Of a stretch of 10,791 bases of DNA, positions 1 to 6,683 are shown one piece after another. The notes below the pieces were generated by a model. That model did not search any database and was not told the DNA's origin. It saw nothing but the letters and a program-made list of their open reading frames with translations. The stretch's first letter is position 1. Each line of letters starts with the position of its first letter. A program made the translations under genes and the position numbers. Origin of the DNA: Velamenicoccus sp964471325 (lineage in GTDB: Bacteria; Omnitrophota; Gorgyraeia; Velamenicoccales; Velamenicoccaceae); assembly GCA_964471325.1 (NCBI GenBank), contig CAYYFL010000028.1:1-10791 (forward strand). The letters run 5' to 3'.

Positions 1-1018
1 TGAGACGCACCGATCCGGTCACCCTCTTCTGTGATTCCTTGATAAAGGCATCAAGAGCGCTCTTGAGCTCCGAATACCATAGCCCGTAATACACCATCTC
101 TGCATATTTCGGCGCAAGCCCCTCTTTGAAATGCAGCAATTCGCGGTCAAGGACGAGGGACTCCAGCTCGCGATGGGCCGTATAGAGACAGGTGGCCGCC
201 GGGAACTCGTAGATCTCGCGCGACTTGATGCCCACCAGGCGGTTCTCAACCATATCGACGCGGCCGACACCGTTCTTGCCGGCCACCTCATGGAGATGGA
301 CGATGAGACCTTGTAAGTCGTATTTCTTGCCGTTCATCTTGACCGGGACACCCTTCTCAAATTCAATCTCGACGTACGTCGGCTTGTCCGGCGCATCCTC
401 GGCCGCCACGGTCATCTGATAAGCGTCTTTGGGCGGCTCGACGGACGGGTCTTCCAGGACCCCGCACTCGATCGAGATACCCCAAAGGTTCTTGTCGATA
501 CTGTATACTTTTTTCTTTGAGACGGTCAAGGGGATCCCTTTAACCTTAGCATAATCGATCTCTTCCTCGCGCGATTTGAATTCCCACTCCCGCACCGGCG
601 CCACGATCTGCAGTTTCGGATCGAGGATCCTGGAGGTGACCTCAAACCGCACTTGGTCATTGCCTTTGCCCGTGCATCCATGCGCAACGGCCTCGGCCTT
701 CTCGCGATGGGCCACCTCGACCAAATGCTTGGCGATCAAGGGCCGCGTCAGGGCCGTGGCCAGAAGATATCTGCCCTCATAGGCCGCATGGGCCTGCAGC
801 GCCGGCAGGATAAAATCGGAGACAAATTCCCCCTTGAGATCTCCGACATAGACCTTGGAAGCACCTGTCTGCAGCGCGCGTTTCTCGACAAGGGAAAAAT
901 CCTCTCCCTGCCCCACGTCGCCGATATAGGCAACGACATCCCACCCCTTATCCTTGAGCCATTTGATGGCGCAGGACGTATCCAATCCCCCCGAGTATGC
1001 AAGTACGACCTTTTTCAT
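1..1018 (-). CDS. argG: Argininosuccinate synthase, C-terminus cut by window edge
   Basis: This enzyme joins citrulline and aspartate using ATP to give argininosuccinate, the seventh step of arginine synthesis, in the cytoplasm. The first 339 codons are present; the family is usually about 400 residues, so roughly 60 C-terminal residues lie beyond base 1. Visible signatures are the N-terminal ATP-binding PP-loop AYSGGLDTS (residues 7-15), GCTGKGNDQVRFE (114-126) and VGIKSREIYEFPAATCL (262-278), all diagnostic of ArgG. The start is the ATG at 1018, giving the classic MKKVVLAYSGG opening; a GGGG stretch about 7 bases upstream is a weak ribosome site. It is the last visible gene of the arg operon and follows argF after 67 AT-rich bases. 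Identification is certain from motifs; only the missing end is unknown. Confidence 0.97.
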   Translation of the reverse strand, partial: MKKVVLAYSGGLDTSCAIKWLKDKGWDVVAYIGDVGQGEDFSLVEKRALQTGASKVYVGDLKGEFVSDFILPALQAHAAYEGRYLLATALTRPLIAKHLVEVAHREKAEAVAHGCTGKGNDQVRFEVTSRILDPKLQIVAPVREWEFKSREEEIDYAKVKGIPLTVSKKKVYSIDKNLWGISIECGVLEDPSVEPPKDAYQMTVAAEDAPDKPTYVEIEFEKGVPVKMNGKKYDLQGLIVHLHEVAGKNGVGRVDMVENRLVGIKSREIYEFPAATCLYTAHRELESLVLDRELLHFKEGLAPKYAEMVYYGLWYSELKSALDAFIKESQKRVTGSVRL

Positions 1019-1085
1019 AACAGCCCCATTTTTTAGTAGTCAGTAAAAAATCGAAAACTTGAGACAAATAGAAATTTTTAACTGG

Positions 1086-2051
1086 CTACTTATTTAGTAG
1101 TTTCATCATGATCGCCTTCTGGACATGAAGACGGTTCTCGGCCTCATCGAAGACGACGGAATTCGGACTGTCCATCACCTCATCGGTGATCTCCGAGCCG
1201 CGATGCGCCGGCAGGCAATGCATGACTAGGACGTTCTTCTTTGCCAAAGCCAAAAGTTCCTTATTGATCTGATATTTTTTAAAGATCCTGGCCCGCCGCG
1301 CTGCCTCCTTCTCCTGTCCCATGCTTGCCCACACATCTGTATAAAGGACGTCGGCGCCGCGCACAGCCTCCTTGGGATCCTGCGTCACGACGATCGAAGA
1401 CCCGGCATTCTTAGCCAGCGCCTGGACTTCATTGAGGACATCCTTTTGCGGGGCAAACCCTTTAGGGGAGGCCACGCGCATATGCATCCCCATAAGACTT
1501 GTGATCTGCAACAAGGAATGGCACACATTATTTCCGTCCCCGACATACGTCAGCGTCAATCCCTTGAGCGCGCCGCGCTTCTCCTTGACGGTAAAAATAT
1601 CCGCCAGCGCCTGGCACGGATGATGCAGATCGCTCAAACCGTTAATCGCGGGGATCTGGGCATAGCGCGCCAGATCCACGACATCCTTATGCTTAAAAAC
1701 GCGCGCGACCACAAGGTCCAGATAACGCGACAAGGTCTGCGCCGCGTCTTTCACGGACTCACGGACGCCGATATTGACCTCCGCCGGCGATAAAGACATA
1801 CACTGCCCGCCCAGCTGCCAAACGCCCACCTGGAACGAGACGCGCGTCCGCAGCGACGGCTTCTGAAAAATCAGGCCGACGGCCTTGTTCTTAAAACACT
1901 CCCGGAAACGGTCCTTCTTGAGCTCGTCGGTCTTCTTAAAAATCTCCAGGACCTCTTCAGGACTGAAATCCGTAACAGCGAGAAAATCCCGCTTAGACCC
2001 TCCGCTATGTGGAATGCGGAGGTCCATCCTTTCTGGATTAGGTACACTCAT
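1086..2051 (-). CDS. argF: Ornithine carbamoyltransferase
   Basis: Transfers the carbamoyl group of carbamoyl phosphate to ornithine, making citrulline; works as a cytoplasmic oligomer. The 321-residue length is close to the family norm (about 305-335). The carbamoyl-phosphate motif reads SLRTR (66-70, a common variant of STRTR), followed by HPCQALAD (144-151), the VGDGNNVCHSL segment (170-180), DVWASMGQE (239-247) and the ornithine-binding HCLPAHRG (278-285). These residues separate it from aspartate carbamoyltransferase. The ATG at 2051 is chosen because AGGAGG sits 7 bases upstream; an internal Met at residue 9 would drop only a short, poorly conserved N-terminal tail. The ribosome site is placed directly after a 10-bp hairpin in the 57-base argD-argF gap. 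Confidence 0.97.
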   Translation of the reverse strand: MSVPNPERMDLRIPHSGGSKRDFLAVTDFSPEEVLEIFKKTDELKKDRFRECFKNKAVGLIFQKPSLRTRVSFQVGVWQLGGQCMSLSPAEVNIGVRESVKDAAQTLSRYLDLVVARVFKHKDVVDLARYAQIPAINGLSDLHHPCQALADIFTVKEKRGALKGLTLTYVGDGNNVCHSLLQITSLMGMHMRVASPKGFAPQKDVLNEVQALAKNAGSSIVVTQDPKEAVRGADVLYTDVWASMGQEKEAARRARIFKKYQINKELLALAKKNVLVMHCLPAHRGSEITDEVMDSPNSVVFDEAENRLHVQKAIMMKLLNK

Positions 2052-2063
2052 GCAAAACCCTCC

Positions 2064-2086
2064 TCATCCCGCCTCCGGCGGGATGA
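2064..2086 (-). repeat. Perfect 10-bp intercistronic hairpin before argF
   Basis: Ten bases (2064-2073, TCATCCCGCC on the plus strand) are followed by a 3-base loop and their exact reverse complement (2077-2086). It sits between the argD stop and the argF ATG, and its end abuts the argF Shine-Dalgarno sequence. No T-run follows on either strand, so it is not an intrinsic terminator. It may stabilise or delimit processed mRNA, or be a dispersed genomic palindrome; very similar GC-rich palindromes are common in uncultivated bacterial genomes. Confidence 0.75.
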
Positions 2087-2108
2087 CTCCAAAACAATTC
2101 GCTGGCGT

Positions 2109-3302
2109 CTATACCACTTCTCTTAACACGGAACCCAGGATCTTTAAGGCCGCATCTGCCTGTTTTTTCGTCACGTTCAAAGCAGGCATCAACCGCAAGA
2201 CCGTATCGTGCGTGCAATTGATCAAAAGCCCTTTGGCGAGGCACCGGTCGACCACAGGCTTGCCGCGCCGGGTAAGCTCCAGGCCGATCATGAGACCCAG
2301 ACCGCGGACCTCCTTGATGGATGGGCAGTCCTTTTTCATCTCCTCGAATTTTTCCAAAAGATAAGCCCCTATCCGCGTCGCATTCTGCAGCATCTTGTCT
2401 TTCTGGATGGCGCGAAAGACACCCAAAGCTGCCCGGCAAACGACAGGGCTTCCGCCAAAGGTCGAGGCGTGCGTCCCCGGTTTGAGCGTATCTGCGATTT
2501 CGCGCCGCGCCACCATACAGCCGATCGGCAATCCCCCGCCCAGCGACTTGGCCAAGGTCATGATGTCCGGTGTGATACCGTAATGCTGATAGCCGAACAT
2601 CTTGCCCGTCCGGCCGATGCCCGTCTGGACTTCATCGATCACCAGAAGCATCTTGCGCTCGTCGCAGATCTGGCGCAACCGGCGGACAAAGTCAGGCGTC
2701 GCGACGTTGATACCGCCTTCCCCCTGCACCACCTCCAGCATGACAGCGACGGTCTTGTCCGTGACGGCGGCCAAGACGGCATCGATATCGTTCAAAGGCA
2801 GGTTTGTCCGGAAGCCTTCCACAAGAGGCTCAAAGCCTTTCTGGTATTTCTCCTGGCCCGTCGCCGTGATCGTTGCCAGCGTCCGGCCATGGAACGCATT
2901 CGCAAACGTCAGGATCTCGTAGCGGTTGGAGCCGTCCGCCGCTCCATACGCCCGGCACAGCTTGATCGCCGCCTCGTTGGCTTCGGCCCCCGAATTGGAA
3001 AAGAAAACCTTGCCGTCGAAAGCATGGCGGATGATCTCGGAAGCAAGCTTGGCCTGGGCCGGATGATAATAATTGTTCGGCAGATGGATCAGCTTGCCCA
3101 GCTGGTGCCGCACGGCCGACAAGACCGCCGGATGGCAATGGCCGACATTGCCCACGCCCCAACCCGGGAAAAAATCGAGATATTCCCGTCCGTCGATGTC
3201 ATAAAGCTTCATCCCCTTGCCCTTGACGAAGATATAAGGCATCTTCGTATAGGTCGGCATGATGAAATGGTTATAGGCGTCGAAAACATCCTGTTTAGTC
3301 AT
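2109..3302 (-). CDS. argD: Acetylornithine aminotransferase (PLP class III)
   Basis: Converts N-acetylglutamate semialdehyde to N-acetylornithine with glutamate as amino donor, using pyridoxal phosphate. The 397 residues match the family. Landmarks: the phosphate-cup motif NSGAEANE (103-110), FHGRT (138-142), the cofactor-ring aspartate in VIDEVQTGIGRTG (D223), the Schiff-base lysine in LAKSLGGGLPIG (K252), and THASTFGGSP (277-286). Arg370 in LRLMPAL is placed like the carboxylate-binding arginine of ArgD. The start at 3302 has a GAGAG about 8 bases upstream and gives the usual N-terminal length. Genes on both sides are arg genes, so acetylornithine rather than GABA or ornithine is the likely substrate; some ArgD enzymes also serve lysine synthesis as DapC, which cannot be excluded. 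Confidence 0.95.
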   Translation of the reverse strand: MTKQDVFDAYNHFIMPTYTKMPYIFVKGKGMKLYDIDGREYLDFFPGWGVGNVGHCHPAVLSAVRHQLGKLIHLPNNYYHPAQAKLASEIIRHAFDGKVFFSNSGAEANEAAIKLCRAYGAADGSNRYEILTFANAFHGRTLATITATGQEKYQKGFEPLVEGFRTNLPLNDIDAVLAAVTDKTVAVMLEVVQGEGGINVATPDFVRRLRQICDERKMLLVIDEVQTGIGRTGKMFGYQHYGITPDIMTLAKSLGGGLPIGCMVARREIADTLKPGTHASTFGGSPVVCRAALGVFRAIQKDKMLQNATRIGAYLLEKFEEMKKDCPSIKEVRGLGLMIGLELTRRGKPVVDRCLAKGLLINCTHDTVLRLMPALNVTKKQADAALKILGSVLREVV

Positions 3303-3338
3303 ATCTACGTCTCTCGCACTCCTTGCTCTTTGACGCTC

Positions 3339-4193
3339 TTATTTTACGATCTCCGTGCCGACGCCCTTATCTGTAAAGATCTCCAGGAGCAGGGCGTGCG
3401 GGATACGTGCATCGATAATATGCGTCTTATTGACGTTCCCTTCCAGGGCGTCAATGCAGGCATTCACCTTGGGGATCATGCCCGACTGGATAACATTCTG
3501 CTCGATAAGGCTTTTGATATCATTCAGATCCAGACTCGTGATGAGGGATTCCGGGTCCTCGGGATTTCTCATGACCCCGCGGACATTCGTCAATAATACG
3601 AATTTTTCCGCCGTCAGCGCCGCGGCCGTCTTGGACGCCGCCTCATCGGCGTTGATATTATAGACGACGCCGTGTCCATCGACGCCCATCGGGGCGATGA
3701 CAATGACGGCGCTCGCCTTTAAGTCTTTCTCAATCAGATCGGTCTTAACGCCTGTGATGATGCCGACGAAACCCAGGTCCACGCGGGCCTTGATCTTTTC
3801 AGCATGGAAAAGACCGTGGTGCTTGCCGCTAAGGCCTACGGCCGTCCCGCCGATCTGGTGGATCTCATCGACAATGAGCTTGTTGAGTTCCATCAGCTCC
3901 TCTTCGACGACCCCCAGGGTCTCCTTGTCCGTCACACGCATCCCGTCCACAAACTCGCTCTTCTTGCCGAGCTTGCGCATCCTCTCCGAGATGCTCGGCC
4001 CCCCGCCGTGGACAAGAACGGTCTTGATGCCCATAAAACTCAAAAACACGATATCTTCCAAAACACCCCGGCGGATCGTCTCTTCGCCCAGGATGCTGCC
4101 GCCGTATTTAATAACAAAGGTCTTCTTGCGGAACTTCTTGATATACGGCAATGCCTCTATTAATACATCAGCTTTCTTGATGGCTTCATCCAT
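3339..4193 (-). CDS. argB: Acetylglutamate kinase, arginine-sensitive type
   Basis: Phosphorylates N-acetylglutamate with ATP, the second step of the pathway. With the ATG at 4193 the protein has 284 residues. An AGAGGGG ribosome site lies about 10 bases upstream; an in-frame upstream Met (4274) would add 27 residues running through an intercistronic hairpin and is not credible. Amino-acid-kinase motifs are visible: KYGGS (29-33), VHGGGP (61-66), RVTDKETL (86-93), GLSGKHHG (120-127), NINADEAA (179-186) and LTNVRGV (201-207). The extra N-terminal helix (about residues 1-25, with LIEALPYIKKFRKKTFVIKY) is the feature that distinguishes hexameric, arginine-inhibited kinases from the shorter E. 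coli enzyme. Feedback inhibition by arginine is therefore inferred. A 36-base gap separates it from argD. Confidence 0.96.
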   Translation of the reverse strand: MDEAIKKADVLIEALPYIKKFRKKTFVIKYGGSILGEETIRRGVLEDIVFLSFMGIKTVLVHGGGPSISERMRKLGKKSEFVDGMRVTDKETLGVVEEELMELNKLIVDEIHQIGGTAVGLSGKHHGLFHAEKIKARVDLGFVGIITGVKTDLIEKDLKASAVIVIAPMGVDGHGVVYNINADEAASKTAAALTAEKFVLLTNVRGVMRNPEDPESLITSLDLNDIKSLIEQNVIQSGMIPKVNACIDALEGNVNKTHIIDARIPHALLLEIFTDKGVGTEIVK

Positions 4194-4248
4194 TTGATTT
4201 TGTCCCCTCTGAAGGTTTCTATTCCCTGCAAAATCAACCCCGAAGTCT

Positions 4249-4284
4249 ATCGTGAATTTTTCGAAGCGTCGCAAAATTCACGAT
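4249..4284 (-). repeat. Perfect 12-bp hairpin between argJ and argB
   Basis: The 12 bases at 4249-4260 (ATCGTGAATTTT) are exactly reverse-complemented at 4273-4284, with a 12-base loop. It fills most of the 108-base gap between the argJ stop and the argB start. There is no T-run after either arm, so it does not look like an intrinsic terminator. An RNA-processing, stability or attenuating role inside the operon is possible but unproven. Confidence 0.75.
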
Positions 4285-4301
4285 GCCTAGACGAGGGGTG
4301 C

Positions 4302-5498
4302 CTAATTATAATCCGCATTGATCCTGACATATCCGTAAGACAAATCCGACGTATAGACCGTCGCGCCGGATTTCCCGCGGCCCACGGCGACATCCACGAC
4401 GATATTGCGACCTTTCAAAAGCCCGCGATCCTTGACAGCCAGGGGCTTGCCGTTATTGAAAACGTATACGCCGTTAAGCTTGATCCGCAGGTCTTCCTGT
4501 TTCAGACGGCTGTCCGTCGCCCCCAGGGCCGCCGCGATGCGTCCCCAGTTTGGATCGCTGCCGAACATGGCGCATTTGAAAAGATTAGAGTTGGCCACGC
4601 CGAAAGCCAGATCCTTGGCCCGCGGCTTTGTCGCCGCGCCTGAAATGCGAACCTCGATGAATTTCGTCGCGCCTTCGGCGTCTTCGACGATCATTTTAGC
4701 CAGGCATATGCAGACCTGCCGCAGGAGCCGGCTGAATCGGACCGCTTCGGGGCTGCCTTTTTTTATCATGCGATTGCCGGCGCGGCCGTTCGCCATCAAC
4801 ACAACCATGTCATTGGTGCTCATGCAATTGTCGATCGTGACCGCGTTAAAGGAATCGTCGACTGCGCAGGCCAGGGCATTCTTCAGGGCCGCTTTCTCGA
4901 TCAGGCCATCCGTAAAACAAAAGGCAAGCATGGTCGCCATCTTCATGCGGGGGGCGATCATGCCGGCGCCTTTACAGACACCGCACACGGTCACGGTTTT
5001 GCCGCCGATCACGGCCCGCAGGGACGCTGTCTTGGCAAATGTATCCGTCGTCATAACGGCCTTGGCGGCAGACGGAAATCCCTTAACGCTTAAAGACGAC
5101 ACTAAACCGGGAACGGCCGCTTTGATCTTACCCGTCGCCAGCGGCTTGCCGATGATCCCCGTTGAAGCCACCAGGACCTCTTCCTTCTTAAGGGCCAGCT
5201 GCCGGGCCACGCATGCCGTCATCTCCCGGGCATCCTGGAGTCCCTTGCGGCCCGTCATGCAGTTGGCATTTCCGCTGTTGGCGATCAGGGCGCGCGTCTT
5301 GGATGCCGCCAGGTGCTGAGCGCTCACCACAAGCGGCGCCGCCTTAAAGGCATTGGCCGTCATCATCGCAGACGCCACACAGGGAGATTCCGAGAAGAAC
5401 AGGGCGAGGTCGGGCTTACCGCTCCGTTTAATGCCCGCCGACAAACCGGAAGCCTTGAATCCCAAAGGAAGTGTGCAAGAAATCGTTTTAAGCTTCAT
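4302..5498 (-). CDS. argJ: Glutamate N-acetyltransferase (ornithine acetyltransferase), self-cleaving
   Basis: ArgJ moves the acetyl group from acetylornithine to glutamate, closing the acetyl cycle; bifunctional forms also use acetyl-CoA. The 398-residue precursor matches the family, which cleaves itself before a conserved threonine to give alpha and beta chains. That threonine is T189 in KMATML. Other landmarks are the oxyanion-hole region STGIIG (112-117), KGAGMIAP (176-183), CMSTNDMVVL (225-234), DPNWGRI (315-321) and the C-terminal INA motif (393-395). Oddities: two extra residues lie between MIAP and MATML compared with the usual pattern, and the protein ends at ADYN, about two residues short of the usual YTT-type tail. 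Its ATG overlaps the argC stop by four bases (ATGA), implying translational coupling; no strong ribosome site is seen. Confidence 0.95.
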   Translation of the reverse strand: MKLKTISCTLPLGFKASGLSAGIKRSGKPDLALFFSESPCVASAMMTANAFKAAPLVVSAQHLAASKTRALIANSGNANCMTGRKGLQDAREMTACVARQLALKKEEVLVASTGIIGKPLATGKIKAAVPGLVSSLSVKGFPSAAKAVMTTDTFAKTASLRAVIGGKTVTVCGVCKGAGMIAPRMKMATMLAFCFTDGLIEKAALKNALACAVDDSFNAVTIDNCMSTNDMVVLMANGRAGNRMIKKGSPEAVRFSRLLRQVCICLAKMIVEDAEGATKFIEVRISGAATKPRAKDLAFGVANSNLFKCAMFGSDPNWGRIAAALGATDSRLKQEDLRIKLNGVYVFNNGKPLAVKDRGLLKGRNIVVDVAVGRGKSGATVYTSDLSYGYVRINADYN

Positions 5499-6517
5499 AC
5501 CAGGGCTGTCTTTTCCTCAAAACCGCACATGATATTCATATTCTGGACGGCCTGGCCCGAAGCCCCCTTGAGGAGATTGTCGATCGCGCTGGAAACGATC
5601 AAAAGCTTCTTTTTCTCATCGACGACAAGACCGATATCGCAAAAATTCGTATACGTGACGTCCGTCAATTGCGGCAGAACGCCCAGGCCGCGCACGCGCA
5701 CGAAGGGTTCGGTTTTGTAAAACTTCTTGTAGACCGCCTCCACCTGTTGCGCAGAGACGGATTTCTTGAGCCGGATATAGATCGTCTCCAGGATCCCCCG
5801 GTTGACGGGCAGAAGATGCGGACAAAAAACCACGTCCACCCGCGCAAGCGTCGCCCGCGAAAGCTCCTGATTGATCTCCGGAGAATGCTGATGCATATTA
5901 AACTTATACCCGCGGAAATTCTCGTTCACGTGGACGCAGAGATATTCCGGGGCCATCTTCTTCCCGGCACCCGTCACGCCGGATTTGGCGTCGATAATCA
6001 CGCTGTCTTTGTCGCCGAAACCGGCGACCAGGGCCGGCACGGTCCCGAGGATCGCCGCCGTCGGATAGCAGCCGGGATTGGCCACACACGCCGTCTTCTT
6101 GATGCGTTCCCGGTAAAGCTCGGGCAGACCATACACAAATGCCTTGAGGTGTTTAATATCCTTGTGCGCCTTGTGATACCACTGCCGGTAGACAGCCGGA
6201 TTTTTGAGGCGGTAATCCGCGCTTAAATCGACGACCTTTTTGCCCCGCTTCAACAGCTTCGGGACATAATCCATGGAAACCGTATGCGGCAGGGCTAGAA
6301 ACAAAAGATCGCACTTCTCCGCTGCCTTATCGACGCTGAACGGTTCGCATTTCAGGCCGACGACGCCCCGCAGGGCCGGAAAAATCTCGCCGATCTCCTC
6401 GGGTTTCGTCAGCGTCGCCGACAAATACGTCAGACGCACCCCGGGATGCCGCATCAGGATCTTGATTAATTCTTCGCCCGTAAACCCCCGGGCGCCGACA
6501 ATACCGACTCTAAACAT
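5495..6517 (-). CDS. argC: N-acetyl-gamma-glutamyl-phosphate reductase
   Basis: Reduces N-acetylglutamyl phosphate to the semialdehyde with NADPH, the third step of the pathway. The 340 residues begin with the dinucleotide-binding loop GARGFTGEEL (8-17). The catalytic cysteine is C150 in ANPGCYPTA, and SGVTGAGKK (179-187) follows. The histidine region reads MHQHSPEI (208-215), in place of the more usual HRHTPEI, with H209 or H211 as the likely base. HLLPVNRG (234-241) is also conserved. The ATG at 6517 gives the standard N-terminus; an AGAGGG lies only 3-4 bases upstream, slightly close. It is the first structural gene of the arg operon and is preceded by a promoter, a palindromic operator candidate and a short basic reading frame that overlaps its start. 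Confidence 0.96.
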   Translation of the reverse strand: MFRVGIVGARGFTGEELIKILMRHPGVRLTYLSATLTKPEEIGEIFPALRGVVGLKCEPFSVDKAAEKCDLLFLALPHTVSMDYVPKLLKRGKKVVDLSADYRLKNPAVYRQWYHKAHKDIKHLKAFVYGLPELYRERIKKTACVANPGCYPTAAILGTVPALVAGFGDKDSVIIDAKSGVTGAGKKMAPEYLCVHVNENFRGYKFNMHQHSPEINQELSRATLARVDVVFCPHLLPVNRGILETIYIRLKKSVSAQQVEAVYKKFYKTEPFVRVRGLGVLPQLTDVTYTNFCDIGLVVDEKKKLLIVSSAIDNLLKGASGQAVQNMNIMCGFEEKTALV

Positions 6518-6557
6518 ACACCCTCTTTTTTTGATGCCTGCGCGATGCCCGTTTCAT
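6510..6557 (-). CDS. Putative 15-codon arginine-rich leader peptide of the arg operon
   Basis: Within the predicted argC leader, an ATG at 6557 opens a frame reading MKRASRRHQKKRVYV and ends with TAG at 6512-6510, eight bases inside argC. Four of 15 codons encode Arg (3, 6, 7, 12) and three encode Lys. A GAGGA lies 11 bases upstream of its ATG, and an in-frame TAG closes the frame further upstream, so this ATG is the only start. The argC ribosome site lies inside this frame, so its translation would influence argC initiation. A regulatory peptide sensing arginyl-tRNA is an inference; chance is a real alternative for so short a frame. Confidence 0.35.
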   Translation of the reverse strand: MKRASRRHQKKRVYV

Positions 6558-6608
6558 ACGCCAACAGGTCCTCGCCGTCTATTTCCCCGCCGAGCAAAAG
6601 CAAAAATG

Positions 6609-6628
6609 TCGTCTAATATGTTAGACGA
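6609..6628. promoter_or_regulatory. Palindromic operator candidate overlapping the arg promoter -10
   Basis: The bases 6609-6616 (TCGTCTAA) and 6621-6628 (TTAGACGA) form a perfect 8+8 inverted repeat around a 4-base centre. It covers the -10 box and the predicted start point, the position expected for a dimeric repressor that blocks RNA polymerase. The sequence does not fit the ArgR ARG box (TGAAT-N4-ATTCA type), so the regulator is unknown and not encoded in the window. Confidence 0.6.
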
Positions 6629-6646
6629 AAAATGCGCCCGCGTCAA
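6618..6646 (-). promoter_or_regulatory. Sigma70-type promoter of the arg operon
   Basis: On the minus strand TTGACG (6646-6641) is followed by exactly 17 bases and TAACAT (6623-6618). This matches the -35 consensus at 5 of 6 positions and the -10 at 4 of 6. Transcription would begin near 6611, giving an argC leader of roughly 95 bases. The -10 lies within a perfect palindrome, which fits a repressible promoter. Confidence 0.7.
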
Positions 6647-6683
6647 GACAAATCCACCTGGATACCGACGATAAAAACACTCT

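Noticed and set aside
1019..1085. Possible internal promoter (TTGTCT-N16-TACTGA) ahead of argG
   Set aside because: Poor match to consensus in AT-rich sequence where such matches are expected by chance.
2208..3596. Long 462-codon plus-strand open frame opposite argD and argB
   Set aside because: It is the antisense shadow of two well-identified genes, with low-complexity composition and no motif.
4194..4274. In-frame 27-residue N-terminal extension of ArgB
   Set aside because: It runs through the intercistronic hairpin, has no family counterpart, and the internal ATG at 4193 has a good ribosome site and the standard N-terminus.
4251..4282. TGAAT and ATTCA words resembling halves of an ARG box
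   Set aside because: They are about 20 bases apart rather than four and lie within a hairpin inside the operon, so this is not an ArgR site.
6524..6534. A AAA AAG slippery heptamer in the leader frame as a programmed -1 frameshift into argC
   Set aside because: A -1 shift enters the third frame, not the argC frame, so it would not make a fusion.
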